Source: Athripsodes cinereus (taxonomy: Eukaryota > Arthropoda > Insecta > Trichoptera > Leptoceridae). From it: a stretch of DNA of 64,000 bases. Positions within the stretch are counted from its first letter, which is position 1. Each line of letters opens with the position of its first letter. The translations under genes were made by a program, and so were the position numbers. This document shows, piece after piece, positions 45,083 through 57,832 of this stretch. The notes beneath the pieces were generated by a model. It was given only the letters and a program-made list of their open reading frames with translations, had not been told where the DNA came from and searched no databases. The stretch covers positions 18,313,313-18,377,312 of the forward strand of contig OX388312.1 in NCBI GenBank assembly GCA_947579605.1, written 5' to 3'.

Positions 45083-46404
45083 ATAGATATTCAGTTTTAC
45101 AAAATAAATGCCGAAATAATAATGTAATAAAAATGATATTCAACAAACAAATAAACAATACCGATACATATTAGAATCTTTGTACAAACCACTATCAATA
45201 ATAAAAAATAATACCTATAAAGAGTAGTACACCAGGTAGTATGATAAATAAGTCATGCAATGGTGCATCATATAATTATCCAGTAAATATTTTATTAGTT
45301 ACAAACGACATGGGTGGATCTATCAACTATACCTACAAGATCACTGTGTACATATTATGCCTACCGATATACTAAATAATTAATAATCAAAGTGAGTTGA
45401 TGTTAAATAATATTTCAATATATAATATATTTCCAGAAATCTGCAATGAATGCTTTAAACCTAGTGGGCAGTCATGCCTCTTATTATTGTACTTACCTAC
45501 TCTTCTACTCTAATTATATAAAAGTATTGTTCCGTATCGTCTGCAGAAACATTCAATCGTAAAAATATTATTATGTTCCCTGTAAATATTACTGAAATTC
45601 TATTCACATACACTATCATTGATTCTTTTACATACGCAGATATTTCTTATATTGAACTACTTACCTTGTTCGTACACATCAGTGGCGGCAATAGACTATT
45701 AATATTGAACATACTTTCCTAACATGATTTTTATTATTAATTGTGTCGGCGGTGCACAGATAGTGGAATTCAATTCCATAATTAGGTAAATTGAAACAAG
45801 TGTTTCTTTCTACTATAAATTATTGATCATGAGAGAGACGTCTTTCGACTTATCAGGCCATTATCAATGTTTTTATTCTTTCCATAATTTGATATTGCAT
45901 TCGTGGACTTATTGAAATGCATGTTCTTTATTGAACTAGATATTTACCTATCTATGTATTACATAGGCGCCTATTGGAGTACAATCAGTTTTCTAGTTAA
46001 CATTATTTTTTATCTTAACAAACAAAGTATATTGAACATTAATTACCTATCTCAAAAAAAAGTTAGAATAATTCACTGCAATATTTTACTCAAACAAAAG
46101 AATATTGTACGATTTGGTATCGAAATAATGTTATCATAATTTTCATCTTAATTCTGATATTATTCTAATTAAATTTGAGCCAACATTCTCTGAAAACCGC
46201 AATTCCTGCTATCTAGTCTTGTAGATTATTGTGTAGGTATATAAGAGGATGCCTTATGTGACTCTTAAAAGAATTTGTTAAATTTTAAATTGATCTAACT
46301 GGTTTTCTTGTTATTTTTTTCGCTATATTGGTGCAATAAACCTACCTAATGTAATTCCACGTTAACTTAGATAAAAAAAACATACCTTTTTACTACCCTT
46401 TTGT
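45083..46404. other. AT-rich sequence, nothing recognised
   Basis: A frame at 45903-46139 (+) lacks any domain; it is hydrophobic in the way expected of AT-rich noise. Confidence 0.4.
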
Positions 46405-46728
46405 GTTTTTTATTACACAATATTTGTTACAGTTGAGCCTGGCAAATACCTAACCAATTTGACGTAATAAACAAAAATTGATCAGAATCTTTTCAGTACA
46501 TACTTTACGGATATATTTCGACACATTATTGTACAAAACGTAACATTTTATAACGACATTTTTTTATCACACAATATTTGTTACAGTTGAGCCTGACAAG
46601 TACCTACCTAACCAATTTGACGTAATAAACAAAAATTGATCAGAATCTTTTCAGTACGAACTTTACGGATATATTTTGGCATATTATTGTACAAAACGTA
46701 ACAATTTATAACGACATTTTTTTACAAC
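46405..46728. repeat. Tandem duplication, two copies of ~155 bp
   Basis: 'acacaatatttgttacagtt' begins at 46415 and 46569. The copies continue in register to 'aatttataacgacattttttt', about 95% identical, with a CTAC insertion in copy 2. Confidence 0.93.
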
Positions 46729-48080
46729 TCTAATGCTTCAAGGAATTTGAATTGAAAAATATAAACACATGTTAATTCCTGCGTTTTATCATCGAACACA
46801 ATTCCTTTATTTTGATTAAAAAAATCTTAATCCTTCTAATGTGAATATATTTATATCAATATATATATTTGTGTTGTGTATCATACCATAAAAATATCAT
46901 GACAATATATTATGTATACCTAATATGTATATGGTTATAAAGGCTTATTGTACATAATGTGTTTTATATGAATATCCATACAGTTATTATACATACCTAT
47001 TAGTATTCCAATATTAAAACATACATCAATTTTTCAGAAGATTACAACAGGGCTTACATTTTTATCATAAATCTTTTTCATTTTCTGATTTCTTCATATA
47101 TTTTCAACGGAGTTATATTATTTATATATGTATTATGATTTTATTCTCTTTGTCTTAAAAATTTATCATTTTTTGGAAATTCGATGAGCTGTATCAAATT
47201 CAATACGTCAATTAAGTAGGACTTACTAGTCTGAATCATAAAATTTGCTTGAGAAAAGTGAGCCTTGAGTGGGTTTGTGGATATAAATAATAGGTAGGTA
47301 CACTAAATTGCTGTTCGGAAAACATACAAAATTAAATAACATTAAGTTGCATAAAACTTCAGCATACCTATTACAAAATTCACACAATAATAACTCATTA
47401 ATTGCCCTTAATTTAAATGTGTGTTTCTCTCTTTTTAAAGGTGGAAATTATTTGTTCAGATTCAAGTTCAATCCAATCACAAACAGTTGTCGATTCGTAA
47501 CCCTACACCAATAAAGCTACACCATATAGGAGGAGTAAGGGAAGCGGTACTCTGTGATACAAAAGTAGTGATTGTGATTACATATTGTATTATATTATTA
47601 TGTGTGTATTAATATAATATAAATATCATCTTGTAAGAATAAAAAGGAAAGGATTAAAGCAAGAGAAGATGATGAAGAGAGGTCGGCTTCCTTTAGTAGC
47701 GGTTGTCACCTATACTCTGTCTGTGATTATTATTATTATATATGCGATATCACTACCTACCCAGTGTCGAGGTGTCATATCATTCCATATGGGACGGAAT
47801 CACAATAATAATATTATAGTTACTACATTACAATATTTTTAGTTTATCAAAATCGTTTAATATTTTTGTATTTATTCACTCAGTATTTGAATACTGTGCC
47901 GTCAAAGTTTACATAATTAGAAGATGATGAAATTGAAAACTATGTTTTGGTTAATTTATTTGGAAAAAATAATTTCCTACTTATGAGAGTATCATTTACC
48001 TCAACAAAAAACAGTTACCGGACCAAACAACTCAATAAATTTAAGTGTATTCTTCCTATACCGAATTTTTCAGAATGGCT
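46729..48080. other. AT-rich sequence, nothing recognised
   Basis: No feature supported. Confidence 0.4.
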
Positions 48081-48243
48081 AAATAGCATCGAAAATAAAA
48101 GAAGTAAAAGAAGAACTCCCAGACGATGGTCTAATGAGATTAGAAGAATCGCAGGTGACTAGTTACAGAAAGTTCAAAGCTGCTTGGGGAAATAATATAG
48201 GGGAAGCTTATTTTCAGCAGTGGTCAAGAATAGCTTCATAAGT
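48081..48243 (+). pseudogene. LINE C-terminal tail, frameshifted
   Basis: One frame reads NKRSKRRTPRRWSNEIRRIA then GD and a stop. The next frame continues YRKFKAAWGNNIGEAYFQQW then SRIAS. Together they follow 'KRG-P--RW-DDI-KIAG ... W---GEAYVQQW' at the end of LINE ORFs. The frameshift is near 48150. Confidence 0.62.
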
Positions 48244-48245
48244 CA

Positions 48246-51008
48246 AATCAGATTGTATTGTCTCTTTTTTAAAATAGAATGGTTCATATTTTATTTTTGT
48301 CGCAAAAAGTTTATAGTTTTTGTAGAATTATAAAACAGGAACCGTAAGATTTAACTTATTTTTTTCAAAATAGCGTTCTTCATTTTAGGCTCTCTTAACA
48401 CTCCGTGATATACTTAAATATATTATTTCCAAATGCTTTCCTGCCGTGTCGACATTATACGCGTCGTGTAGGTATTAGTTATATATTATGTATAATTATT
48501 GTAAGGCAAAGTATTATTCCAGAGTGTTGATCTTGGACGATGTGTTATTTGTTGACAGTTTCAAATTAATATTTCTATTCGGCAATCCGATTACCGATGC
48601 CTCATCCTTTGGATACCGACCCGACCCGCTCATTGTACTACAAATTACAATCACACCATCTATCTATTATAATAATAATCATCTATATCCATTCAAAACA
48701 TTTTGAAATTAGAACATATTAATCACATATCACAGTTTTTAGACCAAATAAATACAATTTATCTCTATTTATTTAGGTACCTACCTACCATCATGACATT
48801 TCCCACTAGAGATATTCAGTAGACTAACTGCATGTAACAAACTGCATTTTTTTGTATAGGAAAAAGGTAATAAGCCACATTAGCACATTATTCAAATAGT
48901 ACAGTTGCAATTTAAATTGAGTGTAAAGCACTTAGAAAAATAAATTAATTTATAAAATATGTAGGTAAAATGATATGTGAAAACAACAAAAAAAAACAGA
49001 ATTTCCATTTAATGAAGACGTCTTAATTTCTTTCACCAGAATGGATAATGCTGAAAAACCATGTTTTAATAATGAACTAATATCTTAATTTATTGTATGA
49101 GGCTTATTTATTACAAATTACAAATATTTTTCCCAAATATATGTACTATGAAATGTAAATATGCAGTCACAATAATTGTATTGTAATTGTTATCAGGTTA
49201 TTACCACATTGTTAGGTAAAATATACCTAATAGTATAAACATAAATAAATTTAATATTCAAAGACCAAAAACATGTGAATTTATGGATATTTTAATTTAC
49301 TAATCTTAAATTTAAAGTATGTAGTACCTACTGCAAATATATAGAATTCACCAAATTACACACTGATTCATTGAGATTTTTTGCATCATCTCATACCTAG
49401 ATCCTCGACACCTTGAGTTTTTTTTACCACGCAAACTTTTCAGGTATAAAAACTTCAAAAATCATTATTCAAAAGGATAAAACGTAACATTTTAATAACC
49501 AAACTTTTATTCTGAGTACTTGAATTTAATCCAGAACGTTAAACAGACAAGAGGTGGGTACCAATATAAAACTGATTCCAACACACTCCAAACTAGGAAA
49601 GTGCCTTGGGCTTGTTCAGTGCCCACCCGGTACTACTAATACCATATAGTCCCCGTGTTGCTAATGTTCATTGTTGAGAGCACACATTGAATGGAAATAT
49701 CGACAATAGCACTTATCTCTTATTAAAAAATATTTTAAAAAAATAAAAGAAATGTTTATAAAATAATGCACCCTATTACGAGACTAAGAATTCAGATAAA
49801 CGTATAGAATGATATTTTTCCTAATTCCTGGAGAAGTGACCGATTTCTGCCTTATGATTTCGGGAGGAACGTTAAAAGACAAATGTATGTGTTTGTTCTT
49901 ACGTATAGGCAAATGTAATTACATAGGTATTCATTTAGATATTTTGAAAGTAAGAGTCTAATTGCATAATATTTTCAAGATTTGTAAAGCAAAGATTTAT
50001 TTACTTTATAAAACAAATATAAAAAAAACTATACACACAGTTACTTGCATATTATCTCATACACTTTAGTTATATTTCACATTCAGAGCATAAAAATAAT
50101 ACCCATCAGTTTTTTTATCCAACAAAGCACGTTCGTTTGTAATTAGATAGGGCCGAAACTAATTTCTTTCAAATCAAAATAATCGAGAAATCTGTATGTA
50201 TAGTAATCAAATACATATTATTATTATTGTGTATTTTCTCTAATTAAGCTTAGCGCCAAATTACCTTGTGAAACAGCGTGAATTTACACAATAGTACAAA
50301 ATATTTCACACCAATCAAAAAGGAATGATTCATGTAAAAAAAACACACACACACAAAAGAAGCGATTTTGATAATAATATGTAAAACAGTAATGGAAGGT
50401 AGTTGAGTATCCAATAATAATAATAATAATATTGTATTCTTCAAATAACACTACACATTGAAAATAATTACTTTGGAGAGGTATTATTATATTATTGATA
50501 TTATGTTTCTTTATAATTATCATTGTAAGCTATGCCTAGTGATGCCGGCGTGCTCACACCTGCCTCTACAAATAATATCGAAAATTATTATTGTATCAAA
50601 ACAATTTTTGGAGAAACCAACTTTAGGAGCTATAAATTTACGTATTTAATCAATCTCATTTTGGCATTGTTTCCCCACTAGTATAATTTACAGATTATAA
50701 TTTGCAAAAAAATTACAGATCCTTATCGTTGTACTAGATGAAATAAGTGGATGAAAACATTTTTAAAAATCTTATAAATATTTACAATGCCAGGACCTTT
50801 CCTCATTTTATACTACATGCTTTTTATAATGTCAATAATTATGTACATACTTTTACCCCCACCTAGGAAATATTTTATCTATTCGTAAACTTAGAAGCGA
50901 AATATTTGCTAGGTACAGATTTTTTCAGTTAACCAGATCTAGGTAGGTAACAGAAAAAGGACACTGAAATATGTAGATTCTTCTTCTTTGTCCTCCCCTT
51001 TATCCCAT
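48246..51008. other. AT-rich sequence with a SINE A scrap
   Basis: 48785-48845 resembles the SINE A tail inverted ('accatcatgacatttcccac'), heavily diverged. A CA run lies at about 50343-50357 and an ATA run at about 50415-50432. No gene. Confidence 0.4.
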
Positions 51009-51230
51009 TTACTTGGGGTCGGCTGTCCTAGTCCTCATCTTCCAAGTTTTCTGGTCTCCTGCGTCCTCCGAGCGCAACTTTGCCTCCTTCATATCTCTGG
51101 TAATTGTGGACATCCATGTGATCACTGTTCTGCCTGGTCTTCTGGGTCCTACTTCTACGTTCATTGTCTTTTTGATCATGTTATCCTGTGGTAGTCTCAA
51201 GATGTGTCCGTAGTCCGTACCATCTTAATC
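51009..51230 (-). pseudogene. LINE C-terminal tail (GPRRPGR type)
   Basis: The minus-strand frame reads MRLPQDNMIKKTMNVEVGPR, RPGRTVITWMSTITRDMKEA and KLRSEDAGDQKTWKMRTRTA. It ends with DPK. It is open for 63 codons and is the same family as 26045-26225. Confidence 0.68.
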
Positions 51231-52245
51231 GGTTTTCAAAGTATGTAGATTATTAAAAAAGATTTTTTCTATGTATCTACGCAAAGAGTTTATGACAGAG
51301 ACTATAAAACGACACAATGAGACACCTTACTAACTAAACAGACATAATTACAATATGTATTATCTTTTCGTGTTTTCATGTTCTGCGGTACCATCGATTT
51401 TCCCTCATGTGGGGAGAATGATTGTATTGTTTAAACCCCTAATTATGACGATGGATATTCATAATATAATAACAAAACGTAATAATTTGCTTCTCAAAGA
51501 AGAACACAATAGCTCACTACTGTACTACCTACCTCTATAATAATATTACACATTTTATACGGACCAATTAGTGGTGTTGTTTTGCATGGAGCTACTAGCT
51601 TACAGCTACCTATACATACAATATACAATAACAAATATATTATATACCTACAGAGTTACTTACACACATGTATTTACAATATAATTTAAAGCGTTCTGAT
51701 CGACTTACCTGAGGAAATAATTACAATTACACCGCCTTTAATAAATTGAACAAACATTCTCAACATGTTCTAGATATTAGTAACCATTAATTTTCTATTC
51801 ATCATAGGTTTCTAGTGTAACTTTGTGGGATGACATTTTTCTTTCCAAACGATTTGAAAAATTCAAAAATCAAATAAACACAATCAATTTTACAAATTTT
51901 ATTAAATCATAATATTATAAAATGATGTGTACTTTAAAGCAAAAATTTAAAAGTAATAGATATTTCTTCTTCTTCTGCTTGTAGCAGATCATTGATCTGT
52001 TTGTTCGGAATTTGTTTCCTCTTGCGAAGCTGAAAACTAACTATCAGTACATATTTCATTGCTTTTAATTATTTAATAAAATATCATATTGAAGAAAACT
52101 GTAATTATGAATATGGAACAATTTCAGTGCCTTCTTGAGCATAAAATATATTAAGAACTTTAAACTTCTTATGAATACAGTTCTCTATTTTGGATATTTT
52201 AATATGACATAATACCTAAATAACAAAAACTTCAGTTATAATTAT
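51231..52245. other. AT-rich sequence, nothing recognised
   Basis: No feature supported. Confidence 0.4.
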
Positions 52246-52440
52246 GAGAGTTCGTCGGTAGCCTGGAGGTAGAGTCTCGGCCTCGTGAGCAAGGAGTCCG
52301 TGGTTCTATACCAGGTGCCGGCAAACTCCCCTTTCACGACACAAGCTTTTAGTAGCTTACTGTGTTTGTATTTGTTTTTGGTTTTGTTTGTTTGCTTAAG
52401 TTTGTATTTGGATTTATAACAAAAACCCAGATATATCATT
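52246..52440 (+). mobile_element. tRNA-derived SINE, family B, full-length copy
   Basis: A-box-like TAGCCTGGAGG at 52259-52269 and B-box-like GGTTCTATACC at 52302-52312, 33 nt apart, then the CGACACAAGCTTTTAGTAGC body. A TTTG-rich insertion of ~35 bp (52365-52400) follows, then the AACAAAAACCCAGATATATC tail. The A-rich tail is almost lost. The head resembles a tRNA D-arm to T-arm segment. Confidence 0.78.
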
Positions 52441-53099
52441 TATGAAATAAAATAAATAAAAATTTAAAAACAAATATATTTTATTTATTTGTAACAACTA
52501 CTACCTACTATAGGTACCATTAAATTGTAATATTTTTATATATTGATTTTTTTCGCTTATTATGCATAATTATAAGAAATGTCATCACATGATAAACTTC
52601 CCCTCACCTCTATACCTAAATATGTTTAATATCTTCATTATAGAAGGCTTTTGAAAAAACACATGTTTTCTTCTACTGTGAGTTTCACATACAAATTGTG
52701 TACGTACACACATAATGATATCATGATAAAAGGTGTTGAGAAACAATGAAAAGTGTCGGCTTCCGTAAGTCGGCATGACTTTTATATTTCATCATCATGG
52801 TGTAATCAAAAAGTGACACGACTATGAATGCAAATTACAGGTTCTGTTCTTACTCTGGCTACTGACATCGCGAGGGTGCTCGGTTCCTACCGTTGCGTTT
52901 TTTTGAATAATAGAGAATACTGAATGCCCATGGGTGAGAATTATATGGGTGAGTAAAATAAACACAATAACAATATTATCGTCATTGCACGTTTAAAATA
53001 GGACGCGACAAATTTGTGGTGGACTCGGACATTACGAAACTACAACATTTTTTAATTATGAATCTTGGTTTAAAATAAACTCAGACACACCCTCAAGGT
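52441..53099. other. AT-rich sequence, nothing recognised
   Basis: No feature supported. Confidence 0.4.
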
Positions 53100-53240
53100 A
53101 AGCGATATGCTTGTGTTGTGAAAATGAATAGGTCAGTGGCGATATGCTTGTGTTGTGAAGATGGAATAGGTCGGTGGCAGTATGATTCTAACCCAGATCT
53201 CTCGATTGAAAACCCGAGACTTTGCCATCAGACTACCGAC
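53100..53240 (-). mobile_element. tRNA-derived SINE head, family C, with 37-bp duplication
   Basis: On the minus strand: GGTCGGTAGTCTGATGGCAA (A-box-like TAGTCTGATGG, 53225-53235), then a B-box-like GGTTAGAATCA (53183-53193). Its body contains two tandem copies of a 37-38-bp unit (CACAACACAAGCATATCGCC type), at 53102 and 53139. It differs in sequence from family B. Confidence 0.6.
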
Positions 53241-54215
53241 CACATTAATAATTATTTAAACTATTTATAAAAATAAAATATATTTTTTAGTTTTGTAATC
53301 TTATTGCTCGATTGAAAAAATATAAGGTTATTTCAATCGAGAAGCTATTGTTTTTTTATGATATGTTTTGTTAAATTAGGCATTTTTTATAATACATGTA
53401 CCTATACATTTAATTAATTAACGAATTTAAGAAATATGTTTTTAAAACCTAATGCTTTAAAATGATAATGATTTCAAAACCGTAATAAGCAATTTATTTC
53501 AAGTATGTTTAATAAATTAATGACGAAATTTTATAAGCGTCATATGAGCCATTTTGAAGATGCAACGTAGAAAATAACAATAATAATATATAACCCACAA
53601 AAGTCTTTGTATTGTATAATATACATATCAACACTTTTGTTATGTTAATAAGACAATGTGAAAATGTAATTAATAGTGTATCATTAATTTGTTGATTATT
53701 TTGTATTACAATTACAAAATAATAATATCAAGATATCAAATAATAATAAAGTAAGTAGGTGCATTAGTCGAAAAAATTTAAGTTATGCTTTGTAATTATT
53801 TTGAATATATTTTTCGATAAATGATTATTATTACATATCTACCTATTAAAATAATAACACCGTCATTATCAAATTATTTTGTTATTTTTTTTTTGTTTGT
53901 TATGTACAGTTATTTGTATTATTATTTATTTTTTCTCGTCGATAACATAATTATTCAACGAAAATAAAAAGTTAATACAATTAAGATTAATTTCGATGAG
54001 AATACAATACAGCGTAAATTGCGAGCAGGTAACCAGTAAGGTCGCAAACAGTAACAGTAAACAAATAGTAGATAATATAATATCAAAGTTTAAAACAACG
54101 AATAAATTAATTTGTCTTATCGTTTTAATTTAATTTAGTAGTGTTGAAAACTGATAGTATCAATTCGTACCTACTTGAACTCTTCGAATGAATGTCAAAG
54201 AAAATACAGGGTTTT
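53241..54215. other. AT-rich sequence, nothing recognised
   Basis: No feature supported. Confidence 0.4.
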
Positions 54216-54512
54216 AAAAATGCGTGTAAATAAACTACGATGGTTTGGAAATGTTGAGCGAATGCAAGATGAAAGAGGATGTATTTGTCTGAAAGAGGGG
54301 TGTGAGGAAGCGCGGACGGCCAAGAACCACGTGATTTGATCACGTGGATCAAATCCCAAAGATCGGCCGCGTGTTGAGTAAGAGAAATCAGCGTAGATGT
54401 ATGAGAAACTGGATGAATGTGGAGGAAGCGAAAGAAGTTTGTAAGGATAGATCTATATGGCGTTCCGTTCTCTCTGCCCACCCCTCCTGGGACACGGCGT
54501 GAATGTATAAAT
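54216..54512 (+). pseudogene. LINE C-terminal tail, family L, longest copy
   Basis: It reads MRVNKLRWFGNVERMQDERG, then in shifted frames LSERGVRKRGRPRTT-like and KDRPRVE-like text, MRNWMNVEEAKEVCKDRSIW and RSVLSAHPSWDTA. It ends GAATGTATAAATAGATAGAT, the ATAG-type tail. Several frame changes and a small duplication (GATCACGTGGATC) show decay. The part begins after the RT domain. Confidence 0.7.
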
Positions 54513-57175
54513 AGATAGATCGATAAAAAATCATAAAGTCAAAAACCTCTCAAAAATCTGCTGAGGAAGTAACTGGATCATGGGCTGTTCTTACGGATTA
54601 ACTACTAGCTGGCCAACTAAAGGAATGCAGGATGAAATAAAGAACCTGTTATATGGGTGACAAAATCTACTGAAACCTCATAAACTTGTAAGTAAATATG
54701 TCAAAAATTATATCATTCCAATTAGTTTTATTGTTTCCATAATTTTGAAGTAAGAGATAGAATAAACGTGAACACCGCATTAGTGCAGAATCGTTCTGGG
54801 TGAAGGGGTCTGTTTTTGCACTGTGCTCCCGAGTAAAGTGAAGAAAAAAGGAAAAGAAAGAGAATGTGACCACAAAAGTGAATTTAAAGACTTTTTATAA
54901 ACTTATTGTATTTTGGTCATATTTTGAGTTTCGTTCAGTGCTAGGCCATACAAAATATTAATTAATTAGTTTAGTAAGCAATAAAAAACGACAAAAGATA
55001 GATTCAGGGCCAACATTATAAAAGTCCGTTAACTCAAGTCATTTTAATATGGTCCAAAATTTGATATAACTACTCGTTTTTCATCATTATAAACATCCGT
55101 TGATATTATTTCAGTAAAATGTTACCATCTGCTTTAACTGGCCGACCGACCAGGGATTAGTTTTGACGGCTAGCATTGCTGTCTCACTATTTGCCTGAAG
55201 AGAGAAAGAAATAACAATAGATGAATCTACGCACGTGTTTTGTTAGGATATATTCTCATAGCATCGCTGTCATTTACTCATTTGTTTTGTGTAAATTATG
55301 AGATTGTTGGGTGAAGTTTTTATGAATGGGGAGCAGGTAGATAAAAGGGACAGGCAAGATCTTATGTGACCACCGGTTGAAAACAATGGGTACAGTAGGC
55401 AAAAATATTTTTTTTTACGAATTGTCAAAATAGTTTTATAATGCAGTATCTAGTAGAATGTACGAACAGATCGCCATCCGTTCGTAAAGTGTCGACATAC
55501 TTACGAATATTGGGTTCCTCGTTTACAATTTCGGCCCTAAATGTATAGAAAAAGAATTGTAGGTAAATATTATTTAGAAGCAAGGCCTAAGGATTGGCGT
55601 CTTCTTATCATTTGGTACATAGTTACGTATTACACTACAATGTTCCTGGTATATGGCGTATGTAAAACGGTTATGATGTTATTTCCTATCCAATTAATAT
55701 AGAAGTCATAGTTAGTAATGAATACCGAAAGTATAATGATAATAATGAATTATGATGTCGGTGGTGGTGAGACGGGGGGGGGGGGGGCGTGCTGGCAAAT
55801 AACACCTTTATCGCTAACTCCGTGTTGACGTCTTTAAACAATACCAAAATGATGACTAGGCGACATTTCTACTTCATATTTCAACAGTGGAGATGCACAA
55901 TGGGCTCAAGAGCTTAATGCAAGAGTTATAATATTGTTTATTAATTAACTGACAATTCGGTAATATACACCCTGATCTTTTAATCATCCTTTTTTATGAA
56001 AACATCCCAACATACAAAATGATCGTCATAACTGGCAGAACTATAAAACACTTGCAAGGTTTCAGTACTTCCATGATATAAATGTTATATGTTGGTAATA
56101 AGTATTGTAGAAATTACATTTTATACTTATCCATATTTTGTTGAAATTGTATTATTTTAAGTATTCAGTGATGACATGTTATAATATTGTTTTCTTGAAG
56201 ATTACTTTTAAATCAATATTTTTATTAAATTTATTATTATTTTTATATAATTAAACAAATGTATAGTAAAAGATTACGTTGTACCTAATTACTATAGATA
56301 CTTGCATATGCTGGCGCTTCACCGAATCTTAATCTTTATCAATCGATATTTTCTCATTTTCGGGAGACGTCAATTAAGATACAAATTATTTGCATGTGAA
56401 TTTACGAATCGCAAAAAGATCAACGAACTTATGGAAATATTTAAGATTAAAATGAATTAAATAAAATGGACACCCAACTAATTTGCCATTTTAGTTATGA
56501 AAGCGTTGATATGATACGGAATTTGTAATTTAGATGATAAGATTCCACACAGCTTATTAAAATTAGCTCAATAATAATAATAACAAATTCACTAAAATAT
56601 TATGCTACAATAAAATATGACATCTCCGTGAGAAAAAATAAAAATATTTATAAAGTCTTCATTATTAAATAATATTACTATCAAGAAGTTCAAAATGGAT
56701 AATGACACGAAAAGGTTTGTTATTGATTATTATATTAATTTGATTGGAATTGGTCTGACAATTTTATTAGAGAGCAGCATTAGCGGCTCATGTGATACGA
56801 CTTCGGACTTACTTTGATTCCACCAAGCCGACAAACGGTGACAAGACACTTTTGCCGACAGGTTTTAGAGAGGAGAAATACCAGCAAATACATCGATATG
56901 CTTGTAAAAATTATGAGTTTTACATTCGATTTTAGAGCTCTATATTTTTAAAGAACAGTTAAAAACACAGCTATTCTAAATTATTATTTTACATGGTTTA
57001 TACCGGCCTAATTGATTAATATGTATGAACGATTAAAACGTTTACCTGTTGATATTATGCTGAAGAAAACGCATAACTATTAAAAAATGGTTATGTTTAA
57101 TGCTGATGAAGAGTTAGTAAATGAAGGGATGGATGAAATAATTAAAGGAAAATTATGAATGCAAAATATTTTTTC
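54513..57175. other. AT-rich sequence with a G14 run
   Basis: G14 at 55774-55787. A GC-richer patch at 56770-56870 has no recognisable frame. No gene. Confidence 0.4.
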
Positions 57176-57238
57176 GAGGACACTCGAAAACTTACGGAAA
57201 AGAGTGGGAGATTAATTCTTTGTCGAATACTCCACGGT
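57176..57238 (-). mobile_element. SINE family A, 5' fragment
   Basis: 'gaggacactcgaaaacttac', 'agagtgggagattaattctt' and 'gaatactccacggtg': the inverted first ~60 bp of family A. Confidence 0.6.
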
Positions 57239-57830
57239 GCCCATTAATATTTTCCACGGTATGTATTGATTTACATCGATTTTTTCGATGAATCTATTAA
57301 GAGTTTGCCAGCCACTCAATCAAACTGTATGTACGGGTTATGATTTTTTTCTGTTTCATTATTCGCTTCGATAATATAATAATAAGAAGATATACCGAAA
57401 AGAAATTATTATCCGGCTATCGGCATTCGATTGTAGTCTACCGAATGAAAATATTTATTTACTGTAATTATTGTTTAATTAATCACTGTTATCGCTTTAT
57501 ATCAATTTAATTAATTAAGAGTAAGTTAAACATATTCCCGAAATCTTTTGATAAACTCAATATCATCTCTGTTATGATAAAGCACATTTCTTATTTTGAT
57601 ACCTGTAGGTAACTAGTGAACTTGGACAACTGATGTATCTATGTACTAATATAAATAGAATTTTATGGCCAAAGGTAGTACCTACCCCGTTAGAATATGA
57701 TAAGAATATGGATGACTGTAAAAATTGTTTGGTTATAATACCATTGCCTTACATCGATTCAATCTACATAGGGAATTCCATAAACAAAATAACCTTGTTG
57801 AAGTAAGGCAACGATAATTATTATGTCTAA
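57239..57830. other. AT-rich sequence, nothing recognised
   Basis: No feature supported up to the TA target at 57831. Confidence 0.4.
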
Positions 57831-57832
57831 TA

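Noticed and set aside
52246..52312. Functional tRNA gene
   Set aside because: A- and B-box-like motifs are present but no acceptor stem or cloverleaf can be drawn, and the same head heads a multi-copy SINE.
54330..54352. GATTTGATCACGTGGATCAAATC palindrome as an operator or E-box site
   Set aside because: It comes from a small duplication in the coding text of a LINE tail (compare 35635-35655).
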